A stretch of DNA of 64,000 nt from Bradyrhizobium diazoefficiens (lineage in GTDB: Bacteria; Pseudomonadota; Alphaproteobacteria; Rhizobiales; Xanthobacteraceae), in the NCBI RefSeq assembly GCF_016616425.1, contig NZ_CP067101.1, positions 5,270,001-5,334,000 of the forward strand. The letters are read 5' to 3'. The notes under the pieces were generated by a model that ran no database searches, was not told where the DNA came from, and saw nothing but the letters and a program-made list of their open reading frames with translations. Below are positions 46,098 to 54,228 of this stretch, in pieces. The position numbers were made by a program, and so were the translations under genes. Numbering within the stretch: the first letter of the stretch is position 1; every line of letters begins with the position of its first letter.

Positions 46098-46547
46098 CTA
46101 CTTCAACTTCACCCGATACGTCTCATGGCAATCGTTGCAGCGGTCGTTGATGGCGGTATACGCCGCTTTCAGGCTGGCAACATCCGTGATCTTGCCTTTG
46201 GCCTCGGCGATCGCCTTTTGCACCGGCGGAATCTTGGAGTCGAAATCGGCCTTGTTCCGCCAGACTTTCTGCGAGGAGCCATAGGTCGCGTTCACCACGT
46301 CCTGCTTGGGATTGACTGCGAAGGTCTTGGCGATCTTGGCGACGTCGGTATCGAGATTGGCCAGGGCCTCATCTACGGCCTTCTGGCTGTAGGGAATGTC
46401 GCCTTTCGTCATCTTCAGGATGATCGTGTACAGGCTCTTGGCCTGCGAACGCATCAGATTGTCCTGCTGAACGGCGATCTCCTGCTGCGCCATCACGGCG
46501 CCCACACCCAGCAAGAGGGTGCCCCCGACAATCATCGTTCGTTTCAT
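46098..46547 (-). CDS. Cytochrome c' / c-556-like
   Basis: 149 residues from ATG 46547, signal peptide MIVGGTLLLGVGAVMAQ. The chain is a four-helix bundle and the single heme site is C-terminal, CNDCHETYRVKLK, as in cytochromes c' and c-556. The start VQQDNLMRSQAKS gives the candidate axial Met. Members bind NO or CO or carry electrons in the periplasm. It is 101 bases after the CoxL-like gene on the same strand. Confidence 0.9.
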   Translation of the reverse strand: MKRTMIVGGTLLLGVGAVMAQQEIAVQQDNLMRSQAKSLYTIILKMTKGDIPYSQKAVDEALANLDTDVAKIAKTFAVNPKQDVVNATYGSSQKVWRNKADFDSKIPPVQKAIAEAKGKITDVASLKAAYTAINDRCNDCHETYRVKLK

Positions 46548-46648
46548 TGGCCAGTGTCTCCCGCTCGCAGACATGGGGGGTGGGTCTGTTGATGGATAGA
46601 ACCCCGCAGCGGGCGTTTATTCCCGCCGCGGAACGATATCGTCGCCGG

Positions 46649-48958
46649 CTACAGGCTGTGACGGCGACGGTGCTCGCTGATCGCGATCCACACCCGCTCC
46701 GGGGTTGCCGGCATGTCGATGTGGTCGATCTTGTATTCGCGCCAGAGCGCGTCGACGATGGCGTTGACCACGGCCGGACAGGAGCCGATCGCGCCGGCCT
46801 CGCCCGCTCCCTTCACCCCCATCGGATTGGTCTTGCACGGGACGTTGTTGGTCTCGAACACGAAGGTCGGCCCGTCCACCGCGCGCGGCAGCGCATAGTC
46901 CATGAAGGTTGCGGTAATGAGCTGGCCGTCGCCTGCGCCATAGACCACTTGCTCCATCAGCGCCTGGCCGATGCCCTGCATGGCGCCGCCATGCACCTGA
47001 CCTGCCAGCAGCAGCGGATTGAGCGTCTTGCCGAAATCATCGACGATCACGTAGTTGACGATCTTGATGATGCCGGTGGCCGGATCGATCTCGACCTCCG
47101 CGAGATGCGTGCCATTCGGATAGGTGCCGTCGGCGCTGGCAAACGTCGCACTGCCGTTCAGCTTCGAGGGATCCGCGCTCGCACGCTTGGCAACATCGGC
47201 AAACGAGATCGACCGGTCGGTGCCGGCGATACGGATAACGCCGTCGGTAATCTCGAGGTCGCCGGAACTCGCCTCCAGCGCCTGCGCCGCGATCTCCTTC
47301 AGCTTGGTACCGAGCTCACGCGTGGCGCGTTCGACGCTGACGCCGCCGGACGGTATAGAGGCCGAGCCGCCGGTGCCGAGCCCGGTCGCGATCTCGGCGG
47401 TGTCACCCTGGCGGACGTGCACGCGCTCGGGCGGCAGGCCGAACTGCTCCGCGACGATCTGCGCATAGGCGGTCTGGTGGCCCTGCCCGCTCGACTGCGT
47501 GCCGATGAGGACGATGACGTCGCCGTTGGGATCGAGCCGCACATTGGCGGTCTCCTCACCCATCACGCCGCAGACCTCGACATAGCTCGCAAGCCCGATG
47601 CCGCGGATCAGGCCGTGCTTCTTGGCCACCTTGGCGCGCTTTCCAAACTCCTTCCACTCCGCGATCTCCATCGCGCGCTTCAGATGCGCGGAGAAGTCGC
47701 CGGAGTCATAGACCTTGCCGGTCGCGGTCTTGTAGGGCAGCGCCTTCGGCTGAATGAAGTTCTTGCGGCGGATGGCATCCACCGTCATGTCGAGCTTTCG
47801 CGCGCAGGCATCGACGAGGCGCTCGATCACATAAGCCGCCTCGGGCCGGCCCGCACCGCGATAGGCGTCGACCGGCACGCTGTTGGTGAAGATGGTGCGC
47901 ACCCGGCAGTGGAAGGCCTGGATGTCGTAGAGGCCCGGCAGCATGCCGGCGCCGCCATGGGGAATGTAGGGCCCGAAGGTCGACAGATACGCGCCCATGT
48001 CGCCCATCAGGTCGCAGTCCATGGCGAGGAACTTGCCGTCCTCGGCCAGCGCCATCTTCGCAGTGGTGACGTTATCGCGCCCCTGCGCATCGCCCATGAA
48101 GTGCTCGGAGCGATCGGCCGCCCACTTCACCGCCTTCTTCAGTTTTCGCGCGGCAACCGCCATCAACGCATATTCCCGGTAGGGAAACAGCTTCGTGCCG
48201 AACCCGCCGCCGACGTCGGGGCAGATCACCCGCATCTTGTCTGTGGGGATATTGAGCACGTTCTGACAGAGAATGTCGCGCAGGCGATGGCTGCCCTGGC
48301 TACCGACCGTCAGCGTCAGATGGTCGCGCTTGGCGTCGTATTCGCAGACCGCCGCGCGCGTCTCCATGAAGCTCGCGACCACGCGCGGATTGACGATGGA
48401 GATTTCGGCCACCGCATGCGCCTTGGCGAAGGCGGCTTCGGTCGCCGCCTTGTCGCCGATCGAGACGTCGAACAGCACGTTGCCGGCCTTGTCGGGCCAG
48501 ACCTGCGGTGCGCCCTTCTTGACGGCGTTGACGACGCCGGTCACCGCCGGCAGCGGGCTCCATTTGACGTCGATTGCCTCGATCGCGTCGCGGGCCTGGT
48601 CGATGGTCTCGGCAACGACGAAGGCGACGGCGTCACCGACATGGCGCACTTCATCCTTGGCCAGGATCGGGTAAGGCGGGCCGGTGAACGGATCGGTCTC
48701 GAGATTGAACAGGCAGGGCAGATTGCCGAGATCCTTGACGTCATCCGCGGTCAGGATCAGCGCGACGCCAGGCAGGCTGCGGGCACGGCTCGCATCGATG
48801 GTGTATTTGGCATGCGCATGCGGCGAACGCAGCATCAGGCAGCGGAGCGCAGCCTGCGGCGCGTAATCGTCGGTATAGCGGCCCTTGCCGCGGATGAGCG
48901 CGTCATCCTCCTTGCGCAGCACGCTTTGGCCAACGCCGAACTTGATGGGAGCCGCCAT
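46649..48958 (-). CDS. Form II CoxL-like molybdopterin hydroxylase large subunit (orphan)
   Basis: 769 residues of the xanthine-oxidase/CO-dehydrogenase large subunit family. The active-site loop AYRGAGRPEAAYVIERL is the form II motif; true aerobic CO dehydrogenases carry AYxCSFR, so CO oxidation is unlikely and an unknown substrate is expected. MGVKGAGEAGAIGSCPA near the end holds the base-catalyst Glu. It opens GVGQSVLRKEDDALIRGKGRY. The FAD (CoxM) and Fe-S (CoxS) subunits, normally adjacent, are absent from the window, so partners must come from elsewhere. A c-type cytochrome follows. Confidence 0.88.
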   Translation of the reverse strand: MAAPIKFGVGQSVLRKEDDALIRGKGRYTDDYAPQAALRCLMLRSPHAHAKYTIDASRARSLPGVALILTADDVKDLGNLPCLFNLETDPFTGPPYPILAKDEVRHVGDAVAFVVAETIDQARDAIEAIDVKWSPLPAVTGVVNAVKKGAPQVWPDKAGNVLFDVSIGDKAATEAAFAKAHAVAEISIVNPRVVASFMETRAAVCEYDAKRDHLTLTVGSQGSHRLRDILCQNVLNIPTDKMRVICPDVGGGFGTKLFPYREYALMAVAARKLKKAVKWAADRSEHFMGDAQGRDNVTTAKMALAEDGKFLAMDCDLMGDMGAYLSTFGPYIPHGGAGMLPGLYDIQAFHCRVRTIFTNSVPVDAYRGAGRPEAAYVIERLVDACARKLDMTVDAIRRKNFIQPKALPYKTATGKVYDSGDFSAHLKRAMEIAEWKEFGKRAKVAKKHGLIRGIGLASYVEVCGVMGEETANVRLDPNGDVIVLIGTQSSGQGHQTAYAQIVAEQFGLPPERVHVRQGDTAEIATGLGTGGSASIPSGGVSVERATRELGTKLKEIAAQALEASSGDLEITDGVIRIAGTDRSISFADVAKRASADPSKLNGSATFASADGTYPNGTHLAEVEIDPATGIIKIVNYVIVDDFGKTLNPLLLAGQVHGGAMQGIGQALMEQVVYGAGDGQLITATFMDYALPRAVDGPTFVFETNNVPCKTNPMGVKGAGEAGAIGSCPAVVNAIVDALWREYKIDHIDMPATPERVWIAISEHRRRHSL

Positions 48959-49222
48959 TTTATCTTCCCGTTCTCATGGTTGTTTTGCGAGCCATATTGC
49001 CGTGGAAAAACTGGCATGGCAAACGGGTTTGTCGGTGCCCGACCTCGATCCCGGCATGGCTACTTCTGCCGAGACCGCCACAGCGCGTGGGGCAGGAACG
49101 AATCCCTGTTACAAAAGATTGTATTTGCGGAGACGAAAACCGGAGCAGAACAGTCCCCAGCGTGACTTGCGGCGTCATGCCCGTGCGGCCTGCGTTTACG
49201 TCCTCAATGAACGAGTGGACCC

Positions 49223-49402
49223 ATGCCCAACCCGACCAAAGAACAGATGACCGAAGAACAGATCCGAATTCGCGCGCATCAATTGTGGGATCTTGCGGGA
49301 CGGCCCGAGGGGCGTGACGACGAATTCTGGCACGAAGCCGAACGCGAACTGAAGGGCGGCGCGGACAATTCCGACGAGAAGTCCGAGACGTTTCTGGAGT
49401 AG
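49223..49402 (+). CDS. Small DUF2934 protein
   Basis: 59 residues: MPNPTKEQMTEEQIRIRAHQ, then LWDLAGRPEGRDDEFWHEAE and a short acidic tail. The IRxRAxxLWEL-GRPxGRDxEFWxxAE pattern defines DUF2934, a short helical family common and multicopy in rhizobia, of unknown function, often stress-linked. Too short for usual gene-finder cut-offs. It is followed by a hairpin at 49414 and converges on the DUF1127 gene. Confidence 0.8.
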   Translation: MPNPTKEQMTEEQIRIRAHQLWDLAGRPEGRDDEFWHEAERELKGGADNSDEKSETFLE

Positions 49403-49413
49403 CAGGCATAAGC

Positions 49414-49453
49414 CTGAGAACAAGCAGGCCAACTCAGCGCCGCTTGTTCTCAG
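49414..49453. terminator. Hairpin between the DUF2934 and DUF1127 genes
   Basis: CTGAGAACAAGC (49414-49425) pairs exactly with GCTTGTTCTCAG (49442-49453) around a 16-base loop, in the gap between two convergent stops. No T tract follows on either strand. Confidence 0.55.
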
Positions 49454-49483
49454 AACGCATGTCCACGTCTTGCAGTTGATCAT

Positions 49484-49873
49484 CTACATCCCGCTGCGGC
49501 TCCAGAGATACCATGTGCGATCTCTCAGCTTATCGATCGATCGCCGAGGCGTAAGATAGTCGAGCTCGCCTCGCGTCAGGCCGATGTCCATCAGCTCCCT
49601 GTCGCTCAGGTCCCGCAAAGTGAGCTGCGGATTCCGACGCCGTTCCTGAAACGCAAGCCAAGCCCGCTTGAGCAGACCGCAGACGTCTGGCGCCGCGGAT
49701 CCGGCTGCATCCTTGTCCGGCAAAGCGCCGTCCAGCGCCGCGGCCGACGCCTTGAGGCGCACCGCCAAAGCCTGGTCGATCGCGTCCTTCGCCTGCACGA
49801 TGGAGAGATTGAGGCCGCGCCTTGCGGCCTCGCCTTCAATTCCAGGTGAGACGTCCGTTAGTTGGGGTGGCAT
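49484..49873 (-). CDS. DUF1127 domain protein
   Basis: 129 residues. The C-terminal LAFQERRRNPQLTLRDLSDR and ELMDIGLTRGELDYL match DUF1127, a small Arg-rich domain found in rhizobial proteins linked to phosphate and C/N metabolism and RNA binding in Agrobacterium. The preceding 75 residues are a less conserved extension (AGSAAPDVCGLLKRAW), longer than the usual 45-60 residue members. It is a single gene on the minus strand. Confidence 0.85.
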   Translation of the reverse strand: MPPQLTDVSPGIEGEAARRGLNLSIVQAKDAIDQALAVRLKASAAALDGALPDKDAAGSAAPDVCGLLKRAWLAFQERRRNPQLTLRDLSDRELMDIGLTRGELDYLTPRRSIDKLRDRTWYLWSRSGM

Positions 49874-49910
49874 CGCATGCTCCTGCTGTTGTGCCGGCAG
49901 GGAGCGTGGC

Positions 49911-49945
49911 CAAACAAAAGGCCCCGTCCGATGCCGGCGGGGCCT
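49911..49945 (-). terminator. Minus-strand intrinsic terminator with no clear gene before it
   Basis: AGGCCCCG (49945-49938 on the minus strand) pairs with CGGGGCCT (49926-49919), followed by TTTGTTTG. It terminates RNA coming from the right, where only a 25-codon frame (49974-50051) is visible, and precedes the DUF1127 gene. Confidence 0.7.
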
Positions 49946-49973
49946 GGTGGAAAAAGATGTCGTCGTCGAAATC

Positions 49974-50051
49974 CTAGCGCACGACTCCTTCCACGGCCCA
50001 ACCGAAGCGGGTCATGTGGTTGCAGTTGATTTTGCGCACGGATTTGATCAT
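49974..50051 (-). other. Possible 25-codon small protein or small RNA ahead of an orphan terminator
   Basis: An ATG-started 25-codon frame (MIKSVRKINCNHMTRFGWAV...VVR) ends 28 bases before the terminator at 49945. No clear Shine-Dalgarno is seen. It could be a short peptide gene, a leader peptide, or a non-coding RNA; it is reported only because the terminator implies a transcript. Confidence 0.3.
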
Positions 50052-50381
50052 GAGACGCGTGTACCACGGCAACCGCGCAAAATCAAGAGATGTGCGGATA
50101 TTAGTTGCAGCCTGGAGGCGAGCCCGTTCTGGCGCATTCATCCTCCGAGCCTTGCGGCACTCTCCTGACCGATCATGGCTACAGTTCAGGAGACCCAGCA
50201 CGACATCCGCCGACGGTGACAAGCCGGATGTTTTGCGATCGCTTAGAGAGGGCGCTACTGGACCCGAAACCGACTTAGCGACAGCTAAATCGTGGTGCTA
50301 TTAGTTGATGCATTGTCAACCTCTACGAAGCAAGAATGGGAAACGTGGGACTGCTGTCGGTAGTCGAACTCGGAGGCCATC

Positions 50382-50715
50382 TTGAGTAAGATCAAAACTC
50401 CCCGGGAAAAGAAGCGAGCTCAGCTACGCAAACGACCGACGCAATACATATGGCGAAAATCAGAAGAGCAGTCGAAAGAACATTCCGCACAGCAAACAAC
50501 TTGCGCATCAGGGTGAGCGACGCACGGTGCGACAAGCTCTCGTCGCCGCGCAAGGTGACGTTGCAGTCGAAATAGCAGATGAAGCGCAGTCGCAAGTATT
50601 GCGCAAAGGTCGAATGAAGAGGCCGAAGGCGTTTCGAAAGTCACCGGATACCCCGCTAGGCGAAGTCATTGAGCAACGGTTGCGCAGGCGGGCGAGCGAG
50701 ATGAATGATAAATAG
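50382..50715 (+). pseudogene. Frameshifted small conserved gene (SKIKTPREKK family)
   Basis: The TTG at 50382 has GGAGG five bases before it and reads SKIKTPREKKRA; then the frame shifts at the C run around 50420. Removing one C of GCTCAGC (50418-50424) continues, in the other frame, as SYANDRRNTYGENQKSSRKN, IPHSKQLAHQGERRTVRQAL and, near the end, RPKAFRKSPDTPLGEVIEQR to the stop at 50715, giving a 110-residue product. That layout matches a family of small basic proteins common in rhizobia. It may be a true pseudogene, a sequencing slip, or recoding; which is unknown. Confidence 0.6.
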
Positions 50716-50983
50716 CTGCTTTGAGTTCGTCACCGCCGATGCCCGTTCATGATCCGTTACCGAAGACTGCATGGTCCGTCCGTAGGTCGGCTCGCTGGGC
50801 TTGACCGGACATGGCTCGGCCCGCGCGTGATTGCTGCTTGTGACCCCATGGCCGATATGGCGGGCTAGTGCAGTACCACGTGCTGTTGTGTTATTATGCG
50901 GTCCGGGTCCGGCGGCGGATGCCCTGTCAGGTCCCCAAAGAAATTCATAGCGGTCACGAGATTGGCATCGTCAGGAGCTGTCG

Positions 50984-52441
50984 ATGACATCCATTGACGA
51001 ACGGCTTCTCGAAAGCAAGATGACTCAAGTCGAGCAAGCCCGTGCCTGGAGCCCGCGCGTAATCTCCAAATTCGAAACGCTGATCCGCAGCGGCGACGAG
51101 GTCAGCGTCTTCCGCGCAAACCCACTAGCGTTCGCCCGCGATCGCGGTGTGGCCGAGCCGGAAGCGATCGATTTATTCCTCCACGCCGCCCGGGCCGGGT
51201 TGCTCGACCTGCATTGGGACATTCTATGTCCCCATTCGGGCCTGGTGCTGGAGAGCTTCGGGAAGTTACGGGCACTCCGGAGTCATTTCGTCTGCGGGCT
51301 GTGCGATATCGATGGTGAAACGGATCTCGACGACTTTATCGAAGCTTCTTTCTCCGTCTCGCCGCAAGTGCGGCGACTCGCATTGCATGACATTGACAAC
51401 CTCTCGATCGAAGACTTGCACTGGAAGCTGAAATTTGCCGACAGCGGGCGGCTACCGGGCGGGCAAACCCGATTTGTTGACGTCCTGCGCACGCTCGTGC
51501 GCGGCATGGCATATCTGCCAGCAGGCGTGACCACGACGCTGCAGGCAGAGATTGGGCCCGGCGCCCTCTCAGGCGTCAACGTCCAGACGCAGGCTGGCTT
51601 CATGCTTCCGGTCGTGGACTCCTCTGTGGCCGCACCGGCTTCCAGCATGACCCCGGCCGTCATTCGCATCAACTACGACGGGCAACGTTTCACGTCCGCT
51701 GTGTCGGCCGTTCCGTTGGGCCGCGCTGTGTTCGAGGTCAGCAACATGGGCGCTAAGCGCGGCTCGCTACTCTTGATCAACTGGCCACCGGAGATCGTGG
51801 CCATGCCAGAGAAGCCGACGCTCCATTTCGATCCCTACCTCTCCGGCGGCATGCTGCTGACGCGGCAAACCTTCCGCAAGCTCTTCCGCTCCGAGCGCGT
51901 CGACGAGGAGGAAGGCCTCGGGGTGCGACAGGTGACACTCCTGTTCACCGACTTGAAGGGCTCAACCGCCCTGTACGAGCATCTCGGGGACCTCAATGCC
52001 TATGCGCTGGTCCGGGAACATTTCGCTCTGCTCGACGCAGCCGTCCAACGGTTTGCCGGTGCGATCGTAAAGACCATCGGCGATGCCGTGATGGCAGCCT
52101 TCTCCCGACCGGTCGACGCCGTGGCAGCGGCGCTCCACATGCTGCAGGAGATTGGCCAATTTAACCGCGAGCAGCGCCAGCCTGCCATCATTCTGAAGAT
52201 AGGCGCACACTGCGGGCCGTCCATTGCCGTGACCCTCAACGAGAATCTCGACTACTTCGGCCAGACCGTGAACATCGCCGCGCGAGTGCAATCGTTCGCG
52301 GATGCCGGCGAAATCTGTCTGACGGAAGCACTCTACACGGCACCTGGCGTTCGTGAGCTGTTGACGGGTCGCCACGTCGAGGGGTTCGAGGCGCCGCTAC
52401 GCGGCGTCGAGGGCAGCGCACGGGTCTATCGCGTCACGTAG
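50984..52441 (+). CDS. Class III adenylate/guanylate cyclase with DUF5939 N-terminus
   Basis: 485 residues. The C-terminal cyclase domain (about 310-470) has the metal Asp323 in VTLLFTDLKGST, Asp367 in KTIGDAVMAAF, and DYFGQTVNIAARVQSF for the ribose/transition-state pocket. The N-terminal 300 residues match DUF5939, which includes a CxxC-like region (FVCGLCDIDGE) and may sense a ligand or redox state. It should make cAMP (or cGMP) in the cytoplasm. It is divergent by position from MurJ and is not in an operon. CRP-like sites occur at 34127 in the window. Confidence 0.88.
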   Translation: MTSIDERLLESKMTQVEQARAWSPRVISKFETLIRSGDEVSVFRANPLAFARDRGVAEPEAIDLFLHAARAGLLDLHWDILCPHSGLVLESFGKLRALRSHFVCGLCDIDGETDLDDFIEASFSVSPQVRRLALHDIDNLSIEDLHWKLKFADSGRLPGGQTRFVDVLRTLVRGMAYLPAGVTTTLQAEIGPGALSGVNVQTQAGFMLPVVDSSVAAPASSMTPAVIRINYDGQRFTSAVSAVPLGRAVFEVSNMGAKRGSLLLINWPPEIVAMPEKPTLHFDPYLSGGMLLTRQTFRKLFRSERVDEEEGLGVRQVTLLFTDLKGSTALYEHLGDLNAYALVREHFALLDAAVQRFAGAIVKTIGDAVMAAFSRPVDAVAAALHMLQEIGQFNREQRQPAIILKIGAHCGPSIAVTLNENLDYFGQTVNIAARVQSFADAGEICLTEALYTAPGVRELLTGRHVEGFEAPLRGVEGSARVYRVT

Positions 52442-52475
52442 GCAGAGCGGACATAACGAACCCATTGATAGTCGC

Positions 52476-54005
52476 CTAGCCGCGCACCAGCGAGACCAGC
52501 CAGTTGCGACCGAACAGGAGGAGGATCGCGAGCACGTAGACGATGGTGCCTCCGACAGCCAGCAGAACCAGCGTTACTTCGTCCCTGAAGCCGTGCATGG
52601 AGGCAAGAGCGGCTGGGCTGAAATGCGCGATCAGCCGGAACGCGGCGGCGAGGATCAGCCCGGTCAGCAGGAATTTCGCGAGCGACAGCAGCCAGGCGCG
52701 GTCCAGCACGAGAAAGCCGCGCCGCACGGCGAAGAACAGCACCAGCAAGAGATTGGTCCAGACGCCGACTGCAGTTGCCAGCGCGAGGCCGATCTGGGCG
52801 AGCGACCCCATCAACGCGATCTTCAGTGCGACGTTGACCGCAATTCCGGTCAGCGATGCCCGAACCGGCGTCGACGTGTCCTTGCGCGCATAGAAGGTCG
52901 CGACCGCGCTGCGGATCAGCACGAAGGGGATCAGGCCGATGGCGTAGGCCGCAAGTGTGCCACCCGCAGCGACTGCATCGGCTTTGGAGAACGCACCGCG
53001 GGCGAACAGCGCGCGCATGATCTCGTCAGGCACGGTGAGGAAGGCGGCCACGAAGGGGATCGAGAACAACAGCGTGAAGTCGAAGGCGCGGCGCTGCGCC
53101 TTCATCGCGCCGTCATGGTCATTGGCCGTGATCCGCCGCGACATCTCCGGCAGCAGCACGGTACCGATGGCGATGCCGATCACCCCGATCGGCAGCTGGT
53201 TGAGCCGATCGGCATAATAGAGCGCCGACAGCGCACCGGCGGGCAGGAAGGTCGCGATGATGGTGTCGGCGAACAGCGCGACTTGCGTGCCCATCGAGCC
53301 CAGCGCCGCCGGGCCCAGCGCTTTGAAAAAGCCACGAACATCTTCGTCGAGCTTGAGCGGCGCAAAGCGCGGCAGGCCGCCGTGGCGGGCGAGATCGCCG
53401 GCAAGCAGAAAATATTGCAGGAAGCCGGAGATGAGGACGCCCCAGGCGGCGGCGTGGCCGGCCGTCGGAAACCAGGCGGCGAGTGCGAGCGTCATCATCA
53501 TCGCGACGTTGAGGAAGATCGACGCCGCCGCGGCGCTGGCGAAGCGCTGCATCACGTTGAGCATGCCGCCATAGAGCGTCACCAGCGTGATCAGGAGCAG
53601 ATAGGGAAAGGTGATCCGGGTCAGCTCGATCGCGAGCTTGCGCTGCTCGGCATCCTCGGAAAAGCCGGGCGCCAGAATGCTCATGGCCTGCGGCATGAAC
53701 AACCAGGCGACGATCAGCAGCAAGACTTGCGAAGCCAGCAGCAGCGTGAAGATGCGGTCGGCGAACAGATGTGCCGCCCCTTCGCCCTTCTCGCCATGCA
53801 CATGGGCATAGGCCGGCACCCAGGCGGCGTTGAAGGCCCCCTCGGCGAAGATCGCGCGGAAATGATTGGGCAGCCGTAGCGCCACGAAAAAGGCGTCGGC
53901 CACGGGGCCGGCGCCGAGGATCGCCGCGAGCATGATGTCGCGGGCAAATCCCGTCAGCCGCGAGAGCAGCGTATATCCGCCAACCGTGAAAATGCGTCCG
54001 AGCAT
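52476..54005 (-). CDS. murJ: Lipid II flippase MurJ
   Basis: 509 residues, fourteen spans, MVF (MviN) family. GYTLLSRLTGFARDIMLAAILG opens the protein; conserved PNHFRAIFAEGAFNAAWVP, LADTIIATFLPAGALSALYYADRLNQLP and FYARKDTSTP follow. It flips lipid II across the inner membrane for peptidoglycan synthesis. It ends the left edge of the surface-polysaccharide block, separated from the aminotransferase by a palindromic repeat. Confidence 0.95.
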   Translation of the reverse strand: MLGRIFTVGGYTLLSRLTGFARDIMLAAILGAGPVADAFFVALRLPNHFRAIFAEGAFNAAWVPAYAHVHGEKGEGAAHLFADRIFTLLLASQVLLLIVAWLFMPQAMSILAPGFSEDAEQRKLAIELTRITFPYLLLITLVTLYGGMLNVMQRFASAAAASIFLNVAMMMTLALAAWFPTAGHAAAWGVLISGFLQYFLLAGDLARHGGLPRFAPLKLDEDVRGFFKALGPAALGSMGTQVALFADTIIATFLPAGALSALYYADRLNQLPIGVIGIAIGTVLLPEMSRRITANDHDGAMKAQRRAFDFTLLFSIPFVAAFLTVPDEIMRALFARGAFSKADAVAAGGTLAAYAIGLIPFVLIRSAVATFYARKDTSTPVRASLTGIAVNVALKIALMGSLAQIGLALATAVGVWTNLLLVLFFAVRRGFLVLDRAWLLSLAKFLLTGLILAAAFRLIAHFSPAALASMHGFRDEVTLVLLAVGGTIVYVLAILLLFGRNWLVSLVRG

Positions 54006-54087
54006 GCGGACTCTTCTAGTGGCTTATCGGGCAGCCGATAAGGCTTTGAAGTCCGATGTGATCAAAAAAGACGGTTGTTCGGCTCTT

Positions 54088-54220
54088 CACCTCTCCCGAA
54101 GGGAGAGGTCGGATCGCATCGAACGATGCGATCCGGGTGAGGGGTTATAGTCCCACCGAGTGCCGCGGCCCCTCACCCGGATCGCTGCGCAATCCGACCT
54201 CTCCCCGCTGGGGAGAGGTG
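54088..54220. repeat. Long palindromic repeat, family A copy 3
   Basis: CACCTCTCCCGAAGGGAGAGGTC on the left, GGATCGCATC...GATGCGATCC and GGGTGAGGGG...CCCCTCACCCGGATCG in the middle, and CTGGGGAGAGGTG at the right end, as at 13301 and 36147. It lies 8 bases after the aminotransferase stop and may end that transcript. Confidence 0.9.
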
Positions 54221-54228
54221 AAACAAGA

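Larger units (their letters stand above)
49874..50381. other. Intergenic region upstream of DUF1127 and the frameshifted gene
   Basis: It holds a minus-strand terminator (49911-49945) and a possible 25-codon frame (49974-50051). The rest, to 50381, has no repeat or gene I can support; composition is AT-richer than the surrounding genes. Confidence 0.5.

Noticed and set aside
49095..49120. A GGAAC box upstream of the DUF2934 gene considered as an EcfG promoter
   Set aside because: At 17 bases spacing the -10 region reads GATT, not CGTT, so the match is too weak.
46547..49165. An 872-codon open frame opposite the CoxL-like gene
   Set aside because: It mirrors the CoxL gene, whose motifs are intact on the minus strand; no start site and no recognisable domain.
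54023..54042. CTTATCGG/CCGATAAG hairpin before murJ
   Set aside because: Eight-base stem in the upstream region without a T tract or known motif; may be chance.
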